The notes below the pieces were generated by a model. That model was not told the DNA's origin, ran no database searches, and saw nothing but the letters and a program-made list of their open reading frames with translations. The translations under genes and the position numbers were made by a program. Of a stretch of 64,000 bases of DNA, positions 8,514 through 17,612 are shown piece after piece (the stretch's first letter is position 1; every line of letters begins with the position of its first letter). Source of the stretch: Chimaeribacter californicus (lineage in GTDB: Bacteria; Pseudomonadota; Gammaproteobacteria; Enterobacterales; Enterobacteriaceae); NCBI RefSeq assembly GCF_002858675.1, contig NZ_PJZF01000014.1, positions 1-64,000 on the forward strand. Reading direction: 5' to 3'.

Positions 8514-9770
8514 ATGTTCGGATGGTCACCCCGGCAACGTAATGTTGCTATCGCCAGTTTTCTGAGCTGGACGCTGGATGCGTTTGATTTTTTTGTGCTG
8601 GTGTTTCTGCTCAGCGATCTCGCGCAGGCGTTCCAGGTCGATATCAAGCAGGTGACGCTGGCGATCTTACTGACGCTGGCGGTAAGGCCGATAGGGGCGC
8701 TGCTGTTTGGCCGGGCAGCGGAGCGTTTTGGCCGCAAGCCGGTGCTGATGGTCAATATTCTGTTCTTTTCGGTGTTTGAACTCTGTTCCGCTGCGTCGCC
8801 TTCCCTGACCTTTTTCCTGGTACTGCGCGTGCTGTATGGCGTCGCGATGGGCGGCATCTGGGGCGTGGCATCGTCACTGGCAATGGAAACCATCCCTGAC
8901 CGCTCACGCGGGCTGATGTCCGGTATTTTCCAGGCCGGTTACCCGTTCGGCTACCTGCTGGCGGCGGTGGTTTATGGCCTCTTCTTTGACGCCGTTGGCT
9001 GGCGTGGCATGTTCATTATCGGCGCTGTTCCCCTGCTTTTACTGCCTTTTATCTACTTTTGCGTGCAGGAGTCGCCCGTCTGGCTCGCTGCGCGGGAGCG
9101 CCACGAGAGTACGGCGCTGCTGCCGGTTCTCAAAACACACTGGCGGTTGTGCGTCTACCTGGTATTGCTGATGGCGGCCTTCAATTTCTTCAGCCACGGC
9201 ACGCAGGATCTCTACCCGGCTTTCCTGAAAGTTCAGCACGGTTTCACCCCACATATGGTGAGTATCATCGCCGTTTCCTACAATATCGCGTCCATTATGG
9301 GCGGCGTATTTTTTGGCGTGTTATCAGAAAAAATTGGCCGTAAGAAAGCCATTATTATTGCTGCGTTGCTGGCCTTGCCGGTGATTCCGCTGTGGGCGTT
9401 TTCCGGCGGCAGCTGGATGCTGGGGCTGGGTGCGTTCCTGATGCAATTCATGGTGCAGGGTGCCTGGGGCGTGGTGCCAAGTTACCTGACAGAACTGGTG
9501 CCGCCGAATACCCGGGCGGTATTGCCGGGCTTTGTTTATCAGCTGGGTAACCTGATCGCGTCGGTCAATGCCACGTTGCAGGCGTACATTGCCGAGAGCC
9601 ATGGCGGCAATTATGGGCTGGCAATGGCCATCGTGGCCGGGACGGTCGCCATCGTGATTGCGGTGCTGGTGGCGTTTGGGCGCGATACCCGCGGGCAGGC
9701 GCTGAACCCTGAAGTTGCAAAAAATTCATCTGGCGAAAACGTGGCCACGCATTCGGGTGTGAGTAATTGA
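8514..9770 (+). CDS. MFS transporter, metabolite:H+ symporter type
   Basis: 418 aa, about 12 membrane segments. Major facilitator motif A variants follow TM2 (GRAAERFGRK) and TM8 (GVLSEKIGRK); TM4 has RVLYGVAMGGIWGVASSLAME. The N-terminus SWTLDAFDFFVLVFLLSDLA resembles the SHS/NanT/ShiA-like acid:proton symporters (lactate, sialate, shikimate, aromatic acids), so a carboxylate substrate is likely but the exact one cannot be told. The gene sits alone between yifB and the ilv leader, where E. coli has none. No neighbouring catabolic gene or regulator suggests the substrate. Confidence 0.88.
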   Translation: MFGWSPRQRNVAIASFLSWTLDAFDFFVLVFLLSDLAQAFQVDIKQVTLAILLTLAVRPIGALLFGRAAERFGRKPVLMVNILFFSVFELCSAASPSLTFFLVLRVLYGVAMGGIWGVASSLAMETIPDRSRGLMSGIFQAGYPFGYLLAAVVYGLFFDAVGWRGMFIIGAVPLLLLPFIYFCVQESPVWLAARERHESTALLPVLKTHWRLCVYLVLLMAAFNFFSHGTQDLYPAFLKVQHGFTPHMVSIIAVSYNIASIMGGVFFGVLSEKIGRKKAIIIAALLALPVIPLWAFSGGSWMLGLGAFLMQFMVQGAWGVVPSYLTELVPPNTRAVLPGFVYQLGNLIASVNATLQAYIAESHGGNYGLAMAIVAGTVAIVIAVLVAFGRDTRGQALNPEVAKNSSGENVATHSGVSN

Positions 9771-9831
9771 TTTACAGGCTAATTATTTGAACTGCTATCA
9801 CTGGCTGATGAATAGTCACGCAAAAAAAGTA

Positions 9832-9859
9832 TTGTCATCGTTTAAGCGCCTGTGATAAC
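9832..9859 (+). promoter_or_regulatory. probable ilvLXGMEDA promoter
   Basis: TTGTCA, 16-base spacer, GATAAC, the latter preceded by TGT as in an extended -10. A start near 9866 would give a leader of about 38 bases before ilvL. No other promoter-like pair stands out between the MFS gene and ilvL. Confidence 0.45.
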
Positions 9860-9903
9860 TCTGTAGGCATTAATTCGACAGATGAAGAGTGTCAGACCCG
9901 TAT

Positions 9904-10002
9904 ATGAAAGCCCTGTTCCAGGTAGTTAGCCTAGTCGTGATTAGCGTGGTGGTGATTATTATCCCACCGTGCGGGGCTGCACTTGGACGAAGAAAGGCTT
10001 AG
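9904..10002 (+). CDS. ilvL: ilv operon leader (attenuator) peptide
   Basis: 32-codon peptide with 14 Ile, Val or Leu residues, including the runs VVISVVVIII; it keeps the family ending PPCGAALG-R-KA. Ribosome stalling at these codons when charged Ile-, Val- or Leu-tRNA is scarce prevents the terminator at 10026 from forming, as known for the E. coli operon. The N-terminal residues differ from E. coli (KALFQV versus TALLRV) while the regulatory block is conserved. Confidence 0.95.
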   Translation: MKALFQVVSLVVISVVVIIIPPCGAALGRRKA

Positions 10003-10025
10003 AAAACAAGTCTGAAACTGAAGAG

Positions 10026-10058
10026 AACCCCCGCACCGTAAGGTCCGGGGGTTTTTTT
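10026..10058 (+). terminator. ilv attenuator terminator
   Basis: aacccccg...cgggggtt stem followed by seven T, 23 bases after the ilvL stop. With the upstream leader sequence it forms the transcription attenuator of the ilv operon. Confidence 0.93.
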
Positions 10059-10090
10059 ATGGCCAGTGAAAAGTGAAGCGAGGACAGAAG

Positions 10091-10141
10091 ATGAACAACA
10101 GCATAATATTCTGCGCTTCCCGCAGTAAGGCGGGGGAATAA
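10091..10141 (+). CDS. ilvX: IlvX micropeptide
   Basis: A 16-residue ORF starting [11 protein letters not shown], two bases before the ilvG start and preceded by AGGACAGAAG. E. coli has a 16-aa IlvX at the same place starting MNNSTKFC. Same length, same N-terminal MNNS and FC, and same position support a real, translated small gene, possibly coupled to ilvG translation. Function unknown. Confidence 0.85.
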   Translation: MNNSIIFCASRSKAGE

Positions 10142-10143
10142 CC

Positions 10144-11790
10144 ATGAATGGTGCACAGTGGGTTGTACAAGCGTTGCGCGCACAGGAAGTGGACACGGTA
10201 TTCGGCTACCCCGGCGGAGCCATCATGCCGGTGTACGATGCATTGTATGACGGCGGTGTGGAACACCTACTGTGTCGCCATGAGCAAGGCGCTGCGATGG
10301 CAGCGATTGGGTATGCCCGCGCCACCGGCAAAGTCGGGGTGTGTATTGCCACCTCCGGCCCCGGCGCGACTAACCTGATCACCGGGCTGGCCGATGCACT
10401 GCTCGACTCCATCCCGGTGGTCGCTATCACCGGGCAGGTGGGTTCGGCGCTGATCGGCACCGACGCCTTCCAGGAGATCGACGTTCTGGGCCTGTCACTG
10501 GCCTGTACCAAACACAGTTTCCTGGTGGAATCACTGGACGCGCTGCCGGGCATCATCGCTGAAGCGTTCGCCATTGCCGCTGGTGGCCGCCCCGGCCCGG
10601 TGCTGATTGATATCCCTAAAGATATTCAGCTGGCCATCGGCGATCTGACGCCGCACCTGATGCCGGTCGAAGAACAACAGGTTCACCCGGCCGCAGAACT
10701 GGCGCAGGCGCGTGAGATGCTGGCGCAGGCGCGTCAGCCGATGCTGTATGTCGGCGGCGGGGTGGGGATGGCGCAGGCCGTGCCGGCATTACGCGCCTTT
10801 ATCGCTGAAACCGGCATCCCGGCAGTGGCGACCCTGAAAGGGCTGGGCGCACCGGATGCCGATCACCCGTGCTATCTCGGGATGCTGGGGATGCACGGTA
10901 CCAAAGCGGCCAACCTGGCAGTGCAGGCGTGTGACCTGCTGATCGCGGTAGGTGCACGCTTTGATGACCGCGTCACCGGCAAACTGAATACCTTCGCCCC
11001 GCACGCGAAAGTCATCCACATGGACATCGACCCGGCAGAAATGAACAAGCTGCGTCAGGCGCATGTGGCGTTACAAGGCGACCTGAACACCCTGCTGCCG
11101 GCGCTGCAACAGCCGCTGGAGATTGACGGCTGGCGTCAGGAGATCATGGCGCTGAAGGCCGCCAACGGCTGGCGTTACGATCACCCCGGCGAGGCCATTT
11201 ACGCCCCGCTGTTCCTGAAACAGCTTTCTGACCGCAAACCCACGGACACCATTGTCACGACCGACGTCGGCCAGCACCAGATGTGGACAGCCCAGCACAT
11301 GACGTTTAACCGCCCGGAGAACTTCATCACCTCCAGCGGGCTGGGCACCATGGGCTTCGGCGTTCCGGCTGCGGTCGGCGCACAGGTGGCCCGCCCGGAT
11401 GCCATGGTGATCTGCGTCTCCGGTGACGGCTCGTTCATGATGAACGTGCAGGAGCTGGGCACCATCAAGCGCAAACAGCTGCCGCTGAAAATCGTGCTGA
11501 TCGACAACCAGCGGTTAGGCATGGTGCGCCAGTGGCAGGAGCTGTTTTTTGAGGGCCGCTTCAGTGAAACCAACCTGTCTGATAACCCCGATTTTCTGAT
11601 GCTGGCTGCCGCTTTCGGCATTCCCGGCCAGCGTATCAGCCGTAAAGACGAGGTCGAGGCCGCCCTGGACGCCCTGTACCGCAGCGAGGGGCCCTATCTG
11701 CTCCAGGTTTCCATCGACGAAAACGAGAACGTCTGGCCGCTGGTGCCGCCGGGCGCCGGTAACGAATCCATGTTGGAGAAAATGTCATGA
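10144..11790 (+). CDS. ilvG: acetolactate synthase II large (catalytic) subunit, intact
   Basis: 548 aa, the full length of functional IlvG. Condenses pyruvate with pyruvate or 2-oxobutyrate, the first common step of Val and Ile synthesis. Order: PYR domain with catalytic Glu in [14 protein letters not shown]/central domain, PP domain with the ThDP motif beginning GDGSFMMN and ending IDN. No frameshift is present, unlike E. coli K-12, where ilvG is broken and valine resistance is lost. Its last bases overlap ilvM (ATGA), the usual arrangement for stoichiometric subunits. Confidence 0.97.
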   Translation: MNGAQWVVQALRAQEVDTVFGYPGGAIMPVYDALYDGGVEHLLCRHEQGAAMAAIGYARATGKVGVCIATSGPGATNLITGLADALLDSIPVVAITGQVGSALIGTDAFQEIDVLGLSLACTKHSFLVESLDALPGIIAEAFAIAAGGRPGPVLIDIPKDIQLAIGDLTPHLMPVEEQQVHPAAELAQAREMLAQARQPMLYVGGGVGMAQAVPALRAFIAETGIPAVATLKGLGAPDADHPCYLGMLGMHGTKAANLAVQACDLLIAVGARFDDRVTGKLNTFAPHAKVIHMDIDPAEMNKLRQAHVALQGDLNTLLPALQQPLEIDGWRQEIMALKAANGWRYDHPGEAIYAPLFLKQLSDRKPTDTIVTTDVGQHQMWTAQHMTFNRPENFITSSGLGTMGFGVPAAVGAQVARPDAMVICVSGDGSFMMNVQELGTIKRKQLPLKIVLIDNQRLGMVRQWQELFFEGRFSETNLSDNPDFLMLAAAFGIPGQRISRKDEVEAALDALYRSEGPYLLQVSIDENENVWPLVPPGAGNESMLEKMS

Positions 11791-12044
11791 TGCAACATCA
11801 GGTATCCATTCAGGCCCGCTTCCGCCCCGAAATGTTAGAACGCGTCCTGCGCGTGGTGCGGCACCGTGGTTTTCAGGTTTGCGCCATGAACATGGGCCAC
11901 GCCGGGAACAGCGATAACGTGAATATTGAATTGACCGTTGCCAGCCAGCGGCCGGTGGATCTACTGTCTAGTCAGTTAAGCAAACTGATGGATGTCGCCT
12001 GCGTCGAAATCCAACAACACACATCACAACAAATACGCGCCTGA
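11787..12044 (+). CDS. ilvM: acetolactate synthase II small subunit
   Basis: 85 aa ACT-domain subunit ([20 protein letters not shown]) that supports IlvG activity; isozyme II of enterobacteria is insensitive to valine. Overlaps ilvG by four bases. The second ATG (11790) is equally possible as start. The C-terminus is rich in Gln. Confidence 0.95.
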   Translation: MMQHQVSIQARFRPEMLERVLRVVRHRGFQVCAMNMGHAGNSDNVNIELTVASQRPVDLLSSQLSKLMDVACVEIQQHTSQQIRA

Positions 12045-12065
12045 AGCGTCAGAAGGAAAAGAAGC

Positions 12066-12995
12066 ATGACTAAGAAAGCGGATTATATTTGGTTCAATGG
12101 CGAGATGGTTCCGTGGGCAGAAGCCAAAGTACACGTAATGTCCCATGCGCTGCACTACGGCACTTCCGTCTTTGAAGGCGTGCGTTGCTACCAGACCAAC
12201 AACGGCCCGGCGATTTTCCGCCACCGTGAACATATGCAGCGCCTGCGTGACTCCGCCAAAATTTACCGCCTGCCGGTTTCCCAGAGCGTGGATGAGCTGA
12301 TGGAAGCGTGCCGCGCCACCCTGCGTAAAAACAACCTGACCAGCGCCTACATCCGCCCGCTGGTGTTTGTGGGCGATGTCGGCATGGGGGTGAACCCGCC
12401 GGATGACTACCAGACCGATGTGATCATCGCCGCCTTCCCGTGGGGCGCGTATCTGGGTGAAGAAGCGCTGGATCAGGGCATCGACGCGATGGTCTCCTCG
12501 TGGAACCGCGTGGCCGCCAACACCATCCCGACCGGCGCGAAAGCGGGCGGTAACTACCTCTCCTCCCTGCTGGTAGGCAGCGAAGCGCGCCGCCACGGTT
12601 ATCAGGAAGGGATCGCGCTGGACGTACACGGCTATGTCTCTGAAGGCGCAGGCGAAAACCTGTTTGAAGTCAAAGACGGCATCCTGTTCACCCCGCCGTT
12701 CACCTCCTCCGCACTGCCGGGCATCACCCGTGACGCCATCATCAAGCTGGCGAAAGATCTGGGCATTGAAGTCCGCGAGCAGGTATTGTCGCGCGAATCC
12801 CTGTACCTGGCAGACGAAGTGTTCATGTCCGGCACCGCGGCAGAAATCACCCCGGTACGCAGCGTGGACGGCATTCAGGTTGGCATCGGCAAGTGCGGCC
12901 CGGTCACCAAACGCATCCAGCAAGCGTTCTTTGGCCTGTTCACCGGTGAGACTGAAGATAAATATGGCTGGCTCGATCCGGTCAACCCGCAGTAA
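12066..12995 (+). CDS. ilvE: branched-chain amino acid aminotransferase
   Basis: 309 aa, standard length of class IV PLP transaminase IlvE. Starts MTKKADYIWFNGEMVPW as in E. coli. The PLP-binding Lys lies in IPTGAKAGGNYLSSLL (about residue 160) and the cofactor-phosphate region in GYVSEGAGENLFEV and SGTAAEITPVRSVD. Transfers amino groups to the keto acids of Ile, Val and Leu, the last step of the pathway. SD AGAAGGAAAAGAAGC precedes the start. Third enzyme gene of the operon. Confidence 0.97.
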   Translation: MTKKADYIWFNGEMVPWAEAKVHVMSHALHYGTSVFEGVRCYQTNNGPAIFRHREHMQRLRDSAKIYRLPVSQSVDELMEACRATLRKNNLTSAYIRPLVFVGDVGMGVNPPDDYQTDVIIAAFPWGAYLGEEALDQGIDAMVSSWNRVAANTIPTGAKAGGNYLSSLLVGSEARRHGYQEGIALDVHGYVSEGAGENLFEVKDGILFTPPFTSSALPGITRDAIIKLAKDLGIEVREQVLSRESLYLADEVFMSGTAAEITPVRSVDGIQVGIGKCGPVTKRIQQAFFGLFTGETEDKYGWLDPVNPQ

Positions 12996-13062
12996 CGCAT
13001 ACTAGAAGAAACGGCAGGCGGTCGTTCCCCGCCTGCGTATCAGAATAACTGGAGTAATGAGC

Positions 13063-14913
13063 ATGCCTAAGTACCGTTCCGCTACCACGACCCACGGCCG
13101 TAACATGGCCGGTGCCCGCGCGCTGTGGCGCGCAACCGGGATGACCGACGACGATTTCGGTAAGCCGATTATCGCGGTGGTCAACTCTTTCACGCAGTTT
13201 GTGCCGGGCCACGTCCACCTGCGCGATTTGGGCAAGCTGGTGGCAGAACAGATTGAAGCCTCCGGCGGTGTGGCCAAAGAGTTCAACACCATTGCTGTGG
13301 ATGACGGCATCGCCATGGGCCACGGCGGCATGCTTTACTCGCTGCCTTCGCGTGAACTGATCGCGGACTCCGTGGAGTACATGGTCAACGCACACTGTGC
13401 GGACGCGATGGTCTGTATCTCCAACTGCGACAAAATCACCCCGGGGATGCTGATGGCCTCCCTGCGGCTGAATATTCCGGTGATCTTTGTTTCCGGCGGC
13501 CCGATGGAAGCCGGTAAGACCAAGCTCTCTGACAAAATCATCAAGCTGGACCTGATCGACGCGATGATTCAGGGCGCTAACCCGAAAGTCTCTGACGAAG
13601 AGAGCGCGCAGATCGAGCGCTCCGCCTGCCCGACCTGCGGCTCCTGTTCCGGCATGTTCACCGCCAACTCCATGAACTGCCTGACGGAAGCACTCGGCCT
13701 GTCACAGCCGGGCAATGGCTCGCTGCTGGCGACCCATGCCGACCGTAAAGAACTGTTCCTGAAAGCGGGTGAGCGCATCGTCAGCCTGGCGAAACGCTAT
13801 TACGAGCAGGATGATGAGAGCGTGCTGCCGCGCAGCATCGCCAACAAGGCGGCATTTGAAAACGCCATGACGCTGGACATTGCGATGGGCGGCTCCACCA
13901 ATACCGTGCTGCACCTGCTGGCCGCCGCGCAGGAAGGCGAAATCGACTTCACCATGACGGATATCGATCGCCTGTCGCGCAAAGTGCCGCACCTGTGCAA
14001 AGTGGCCCCGAGCACGCCGAAATACCATATGGAAGATGTGCACCGCGCCGGTGGCGTGATCGGCATCCTCGGCGAGCTGGATCGCGCCGGGCTGCTGAAC
14101 CGCGAGGTGAATAACGTCCTGATGCAGACCCTGCCGCAGACGCTGGCTGAGTATGACGTGATGGTGACCGACAACCCTGAGGTGAAAAAGATGTTCGCCG
14201 CCGGCCCGGCCGGCATCCGCACCACCCAGGCGTTCTCGCAGGATTGCCGCTGGCCGACGCTGGACACCGACCGTAAAGAGGGGTGCATCCGCACCCGCGA
14301 GCACGCGTTCAGCCAGGACGGCGGGCTGGCGGTGCTGTACGGCAACATCGCGGAAGATGGCTGCATCGTGAAAACGGCCGGTGTAGAGAAAGAGAGCCTG
14401 ACTTTCCGCGGCCCGGCCAAAGTGTACGAAAGCCAGGATGACGCGGTAGAGGCGATCCTCGGCGGCAAAGTGGTGGCGGGTGACGTTGTGGTGATCCGCT
14501 ACGAGGGGCCGAAAGGCGGGCCGGGGATGCAGGAGATGCTCTACCCGACCACTTACCTGAAGTCGATGGGCCTGGGCAAAAGCTGCGCGCTGATCACCGA
14601 TGGCCGCTTCTCCGGCGGCACCTCCGGCCTCTCTATCGGCCACGTCTCACCGGAAGCGGCCAGCGGCGGCCTGATTGCGCTGGTGCAGGATGGCGACATC
14701 GTCGACATCGACATCCCCGGCCGAAGCATCGCCCTGGATGTGGCAGACAGCGAACTGGCAGCGCGGCGTGAAACGGAAACTGCCCGCGGCGACGCAGCCT
14801 GGACGCCGAAAGCGCGTGTGCGTCAGGTCTCTTATGCTCTGCGGGCGTATGCCACGCTGGCGACCAGCGCCGACAAAGGCGCAGTCCGTGATAAGAGCAA
14901 GCTGGGAGGCTGA
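13063..14913 (+). CDS. ilvD: dihydroxy-acid dehydratase
   Basis: 616 aa from [20 protein letters not shown], same length and start as E. coli IlvD; an ATG two codons earlier (13057) is less likely because the SD GGAG would be too close. Dehydrates dihydroxy-isovalerate/methylvalerate. Iron-sulfur and Mg ligands are visible: SNCDK (about residue 122) and [19 protein letters not shown] (about 192-210); the lysine region follows in GDGRFSGG-type motif [20 protein letters not shown]. Ends four bases before ilvA. Confidence 0.97.
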   Translation: MPKYRSATTTHGRNMAGARALWRATGMTDDDFGKPIIAVVNSFTQFVPGHVHLRDLGKLVAEQIEASGGVAKEFNTIAVDDGIAMGHGGMLYSLPSRELIADSVEYMVNAHCADAMVCISNCDKITPGMLMASLRLNIPVIFVSGGPMEAGKTKLSDKIIKLDLIDAMIQGANPKVSDEESAQIERSACPTCGSCSGMFTANSMNCLTEALGLSQPGNGSLLATHADRKELFLKAGERIVSLAKRYYEQDDESVLPRSIANKAAFENAMTLDIAMGGSTNTVLHLLAAAQEGEIDFTMTDIDRLSRKVPHLCKVAPSTPKYHMEDVHRAGGVIGILGELDRAGLLNREVNNVLMQTLPQTLAEYDVMVTDNPEVKKMFAAGPAGIRTTQAFSQDCRWPTLDTDRKEGCIRTREHAFSQDGGLAVLYGNIAEDGCIVKTAGVEKESLTFRGPAKVYESQDDAVEAILGGKVVAGDVVVIRYEGPKGGPGMQEMLYPTTYLKSMGLGKSCALITDGRFSGGTSGLSIGHVSPEAASGGLIALVQDGDIVDIDIPGRSIALDVADSELAARRETETARGDAAWTPKARVRQVSYALRAYATLATSADKGAVRDKSKLGG

Positions 14914-14916
14914 TCC

Positions 14917-16461
14917 ATGGCGGTATCACAACCTTTGCCCGATGCCCCCTGTGGCGCGGAGTACCTGAGAGCGGTGCTGCGCGCCCCGGTGTATGAGGTG
15001 GCGCAGGTCACCCCATTGCAGGTGATGGATAAAATTTCCGCCCGGCTGGGCAATACCGTGCTGGTGAAACGTGAGGATCGCCAGCCGGTACACAGTTTCA
15101 AGTTGCGCGGGGCCTATTCGATGATCGCCGGGCTGACGCAGGAAGAGAAAGCGCGCGGCGTGGTGACGGCCTCGGCCGGTAACCATGCGCAGGGCGTGGC
15201 ACTCTCTGCCACGCGCGGCGGCATTAAGTCATTGATTGTGATGCCGGTGGCAACTGCCGACATTAAAGTGGATGCGGTGCGCAGCTTCGGCGGCGAAGTG
15301 CTGCTGCATGGAGCTAATTTTGATGAGGCGAAAGCGCGGGCGATTGAGCTGTCACAGCAGCAGGGCATGACGTTTGTGCCGCCGTTTGACCACCCGGCGG
15401 TGATCGCCGGGCAGGGCACGCTGGCGATGGAGCTGCTGCAACAGGACGCCCACCTTGACCGGGTCTTCGTGCCGGTAGGCGGCGGCGGGCTGGCGGCCGG
15501 CGTGGCAGTGCTGATTAAGCAGCTGATGCCGCAGATCAAAGTGATTGGCGTGGAAGCGGCGGATTCCGCCTGTTTACGCGCCGCGCTGGATGCCGGTGAG
15601 CCGGTGGATTTGCCGCGTGTCGGGCTGTTTGCCGAAGGCGTGGCGGTGAAGCGCATCGGCAATGAAACCTTCCGGCTCTGCCGGGAGTATCTCGACGACG
15701 TCATCACCGTGGACAGCGATGCCATCTGCGCCGCAGTGAAAGATCTGTTTGAGGATGTGCGGGCGATTGCCGAGCCCTCCGGGGCGCTGGCGCTGGCCGG
15801 GCTGAAGAAATACGTGCAGCAGCACAACATTCAGGGCGAGCGGCTGGCGCATGTGCTGTCAGGAGCCAACCTTAACTTCCACGGCCTGCGTTATGTCTCG
15901 GAGCGCTGTGAGCTGGGCGAGCAGCGTGAAGCGCTGCTGGCGGTGACCATTCCGGAGCAGAAGGGCAGCTTCCTGAAGTTTTGCCAGCTGCTTGGCGGCC
16001 GCTCGGTCACGGAGTTCAACTACCGCTATGCCGATGCCGACAACGCCTGCATTTTCGTTGGGGTACGGCTGACGCGCGGCCACCTGGAGCGGCAGGAGAT
16101 CCTCGACGATCTCGGTGCCGGGGGCTACAAAGTGGTGGATCTTTCAGATGACGAAATGGCCAAGCTGCATGTGCGCTATATGGTGGGCGGCCGCCCCAGC
16201 AAGCCACTGCGCGAACGCCTTTACAGCTTTGAGTTCCCGGAATCACCCGGCGCACTGCTGAAATTCCTGCATACCCTCGGTACCCACTGGAATATCTCCC
16301 TGTTCCATTACCGCAGCCACGGCACCGATTACGGCCGGGTGCTGGCGGCGTTTGAGCTGGGCGAGCAGGAGCCAGAGTTTGACCGTCACCTGACGGCGCT
16401 CGGTTACGATTGCCACGACGAAACCAACAACCCGTCATTCCGCTTTTTCCTGGCGGGCTAG
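14917..16461 (+). CDS. ilvA: threonine deaminase, biosynthetic
   Basis: 514 aa, usual for enterobacterial IlvA. Converts threonine to 2-oxobutyrate, first step specific to isoleucine and inhibited by it. PLP domain: catalytic Lys in HSFKLRGAY, SAGNHAQG loop, tetraglycine phosphate-binding loop VPVGGGGLAAG. Two C-terminal ACT-like regulatory regions (from about residue 325, AVTIPEQKGSFLKFCQLLGG, and SFEFPESPGALLKFLHTLG) bind Ile and Val. Last gene of ilvLXGMEDA, followed by a terminator. Confidence 0.97.
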   Translation: MAVSQPLPDAPCGAEYLRAVLRAPVYEVAQVTPLQVMDKISARLGNTVLVKREDRQPVHSFKLRGAYSMIAGLTQEEKARGVVTASAGNHAQGVALSATRGGIKSLIVMPVATADIKVDAVRSFGGEVLLHGANFDEAKARAIELSQQQGMTFVPPFDHPAVIAGQGTLAMELLQQDAHLDRVFVPVGGGGLAAGVAVLIKQLMPQIKVIGVEAADSACLRAALDAGEPVDLPRVGLFAEGVAVKRIGNETFRLCREYLDDVITVDSDAICAAVKDLFEDVRAIAEPSGALALAGLKKYVQQHNIQGERLAHVLSGANLNFHGLRYVSERCELGEQREALLAVTIPEQKGSFLKFCQLLGGRSVTEFNYRYADADNACIFVGVRLTRGHLERQEILDDLGAGGYKVVDLSDDEMAKLHVRYMVGGRPSKPLRERLYSFEFPESPGALLKFLHTLGTHWNISLFHYRSHGTDYGRVLAAFELGEQEPEFDRHLTALGYDCHDETNNPSFRFFLAG

Positions 16462-16478
16462 CGTTGCTTAATACCGTG

Positions 16479-16508
16479 AACGGGTCGCTCAGACGGCCCG
16501 TTTTTTTT
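16479..16508 (+). terminator. terminator of the ilvGMEDA operon
   Basis: aacgggtc/ggcccgtt stem (one G-T pair) followed by eight T, 18 bases after the ilvA stop. Confidence 0.85.
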
Positions 16509-16513
16509 GCTAT

Positions 16514-16549
16514 TCTCGTTTGCGCTACAGCTCTCGTTTGCGCTACAGC
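16514..16549. repeat. perfect 18-bp tandem duplication covering the ilvY stop
   Basis: tctcgtttgcgctacagc occurs twice in a row. The copy proximal to ilvY contains its stop codon, and the second repeats it in frame. The duplication lengthens the spacer between the ilv terminator and ilvY and leaves the protein unchanged. Confidence 0.9.
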
Positions 16550-17424
16550 AATCCCCAAAACGCCTCAATCAGCGTTTCGCTCAGCCGTTTCTTTTGCACG
16601 CAGACCCCCAGTTCAAATGGCGCGACCAGCGAAATATGGTCCAGCACCGAAATGCGGCTGCGCACCGGCTCCGGGCTGTTATCCAGCACCACATCCGGGA
16701 TCAGCGCGATGCCGCATCCCAGCGCCACCATCGACACAATCGCCTCATGCCCTGACACCGTGGCGTAAATCTGCGGGTTGGTGATGTGATGGCGGCGGAA
16801 CCATAAATCGATGCGGCGGCGCGCCGGGCCATGCTCCGGCAGGATAAACGGAATCTGTGACCAGTCGGGCTGCGGCTCAGAGGCCTGGCTGCGTACCGTA
16901 CCCGGCAGCGCCGGGGCGATCAGCACCAGCGGGATCTCGCCGATTTTGGTAAAGCCGATGCTGGAAGGCAGAGATTCCGGCCGCCCGGCGATGCCGAGAT
17001 CGGCCTCATTGGACTGCACTTTCTGCACCGCGTCGGCGGCATCGCCGGTGGTCAGCTTGATCTCCACCAACGGGTATCTGGCACGGAAGCGATCGAGGAT
17101 CGGCGGCAGGTGGCTGTAAGCCGCCGTGACTGAACAGAACAGCCGCAGCTCGCCGGTGAGCGTCGGCCCTTTCTGCCCCAGCGCATGGCGCAACTGCTGA
17201 TACTGCAACAAGGTGTGCTGGGCGAACCCGCGCACCTGTTCACCCGCATCGGTGAGTTGCACGGTGCGGTTATCACGCAGGAACAGCGGCTGGCCGATGC
17301 TCTCCTCCAGCCGCTGGATCTGGCGTGACAGCGTAGACGGGCTGACGTGCATCGCTTTAGCGGTGCGGCCGAAGTGGCGGCTCTCGGTCAGGTGCAGGAA
17401 CAGTTTCAGGTCACGGATATCCAT
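16543..17424 (-). CDS. ilvY: LysR-type activator of ilvC
   Basis: 293 aa from MDIRDLKLFLHLTESRHFGR, equivalent to the E. coli start; codons up to 17445 are in frame but not conserved. N-terminal winged HTH (AMHVSPSTLSRQIQRLEE), C-terminal inducer-binding domain for acetolactate/acetohydroxybutyrate (LFCSVTAAYSHLPPILDRF). Divergent from ilvC; binds the shared intergenic region, activates ilvC and represses itself. The C-terminus is slightly shorter than in E. coli, ending FWGLL within the 18-bp duplication. Confidence 0.95.
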   Translation of the reverse strand: MDIRDLKLFLHLTESRHFGRTAKAMHVSPSTLSRQIQRLEESIGQPLFLRDNRTVQLTDAGEQVRGFAQHTLLQYQQLRHALGQKGPTLTGELRLFCSVTAAYSHLPPILDRFRARYPLVEIKLTTGDAADAVQKVQSNEADLGIAGRPESLPSSIGFTKIGEIPLVLIAPALPGTVRSQASEPQPDWSQIPFILPEHGPARRRIDLWFRRHHITNPQIYATVSGHEAIVSMVALGCGIALIPDVVLDNSPEPVRSRISVLDHISLVAPFELGVCVQKKRLSETLIEAFWGLL

Positions 17425-17470
17425 AGGGCAGTCGTCAGGTTCCAAAAAGGGATGTGAAGGCGGTCACATG

Positions 17471-17485
17471 TTGCAGTTTCTGCAA
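17471..17485. promoter_or_regulatory. IlvY operator in the ilvY-ilvC intergenic region
   Basis: Perfect dyad ttgcag-ttt-ctgcaa between the divergent genes, of the size and T-N-A form expected of a LysR operator, and closely like the IlvY operator sequence known upstream of E. coli ilvC. A -10-like TATAGT lies near 17530 without a good -35, as expected for an activator-dependent ilvC promoter. The C-rich/G-rich leader hairpin at about 17548-17571 precedes ilvC. Confidence 0.75.
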
Positions 17486-17612
17486 TGACAGATTCGTAAT
17501 ATATCAATTTAAGCAATGCGCGGCATAGCCTATAGTAGATTTCAACGAATTCCCCCCCACAGAGAGGGGGAAGTGAAAAAAACAGCGAACACAACATCAA
17601 CGGAGTCTTACC

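Noticed and set aside
12024-12923. 299-aa frame antisense to ilvE
   Set aside because: It lies wholly opposite a certain gene in GC-rich DNA, shows His/Val/Gly-rich shadow composition and no domain; the ilvE frame explains the sequence.
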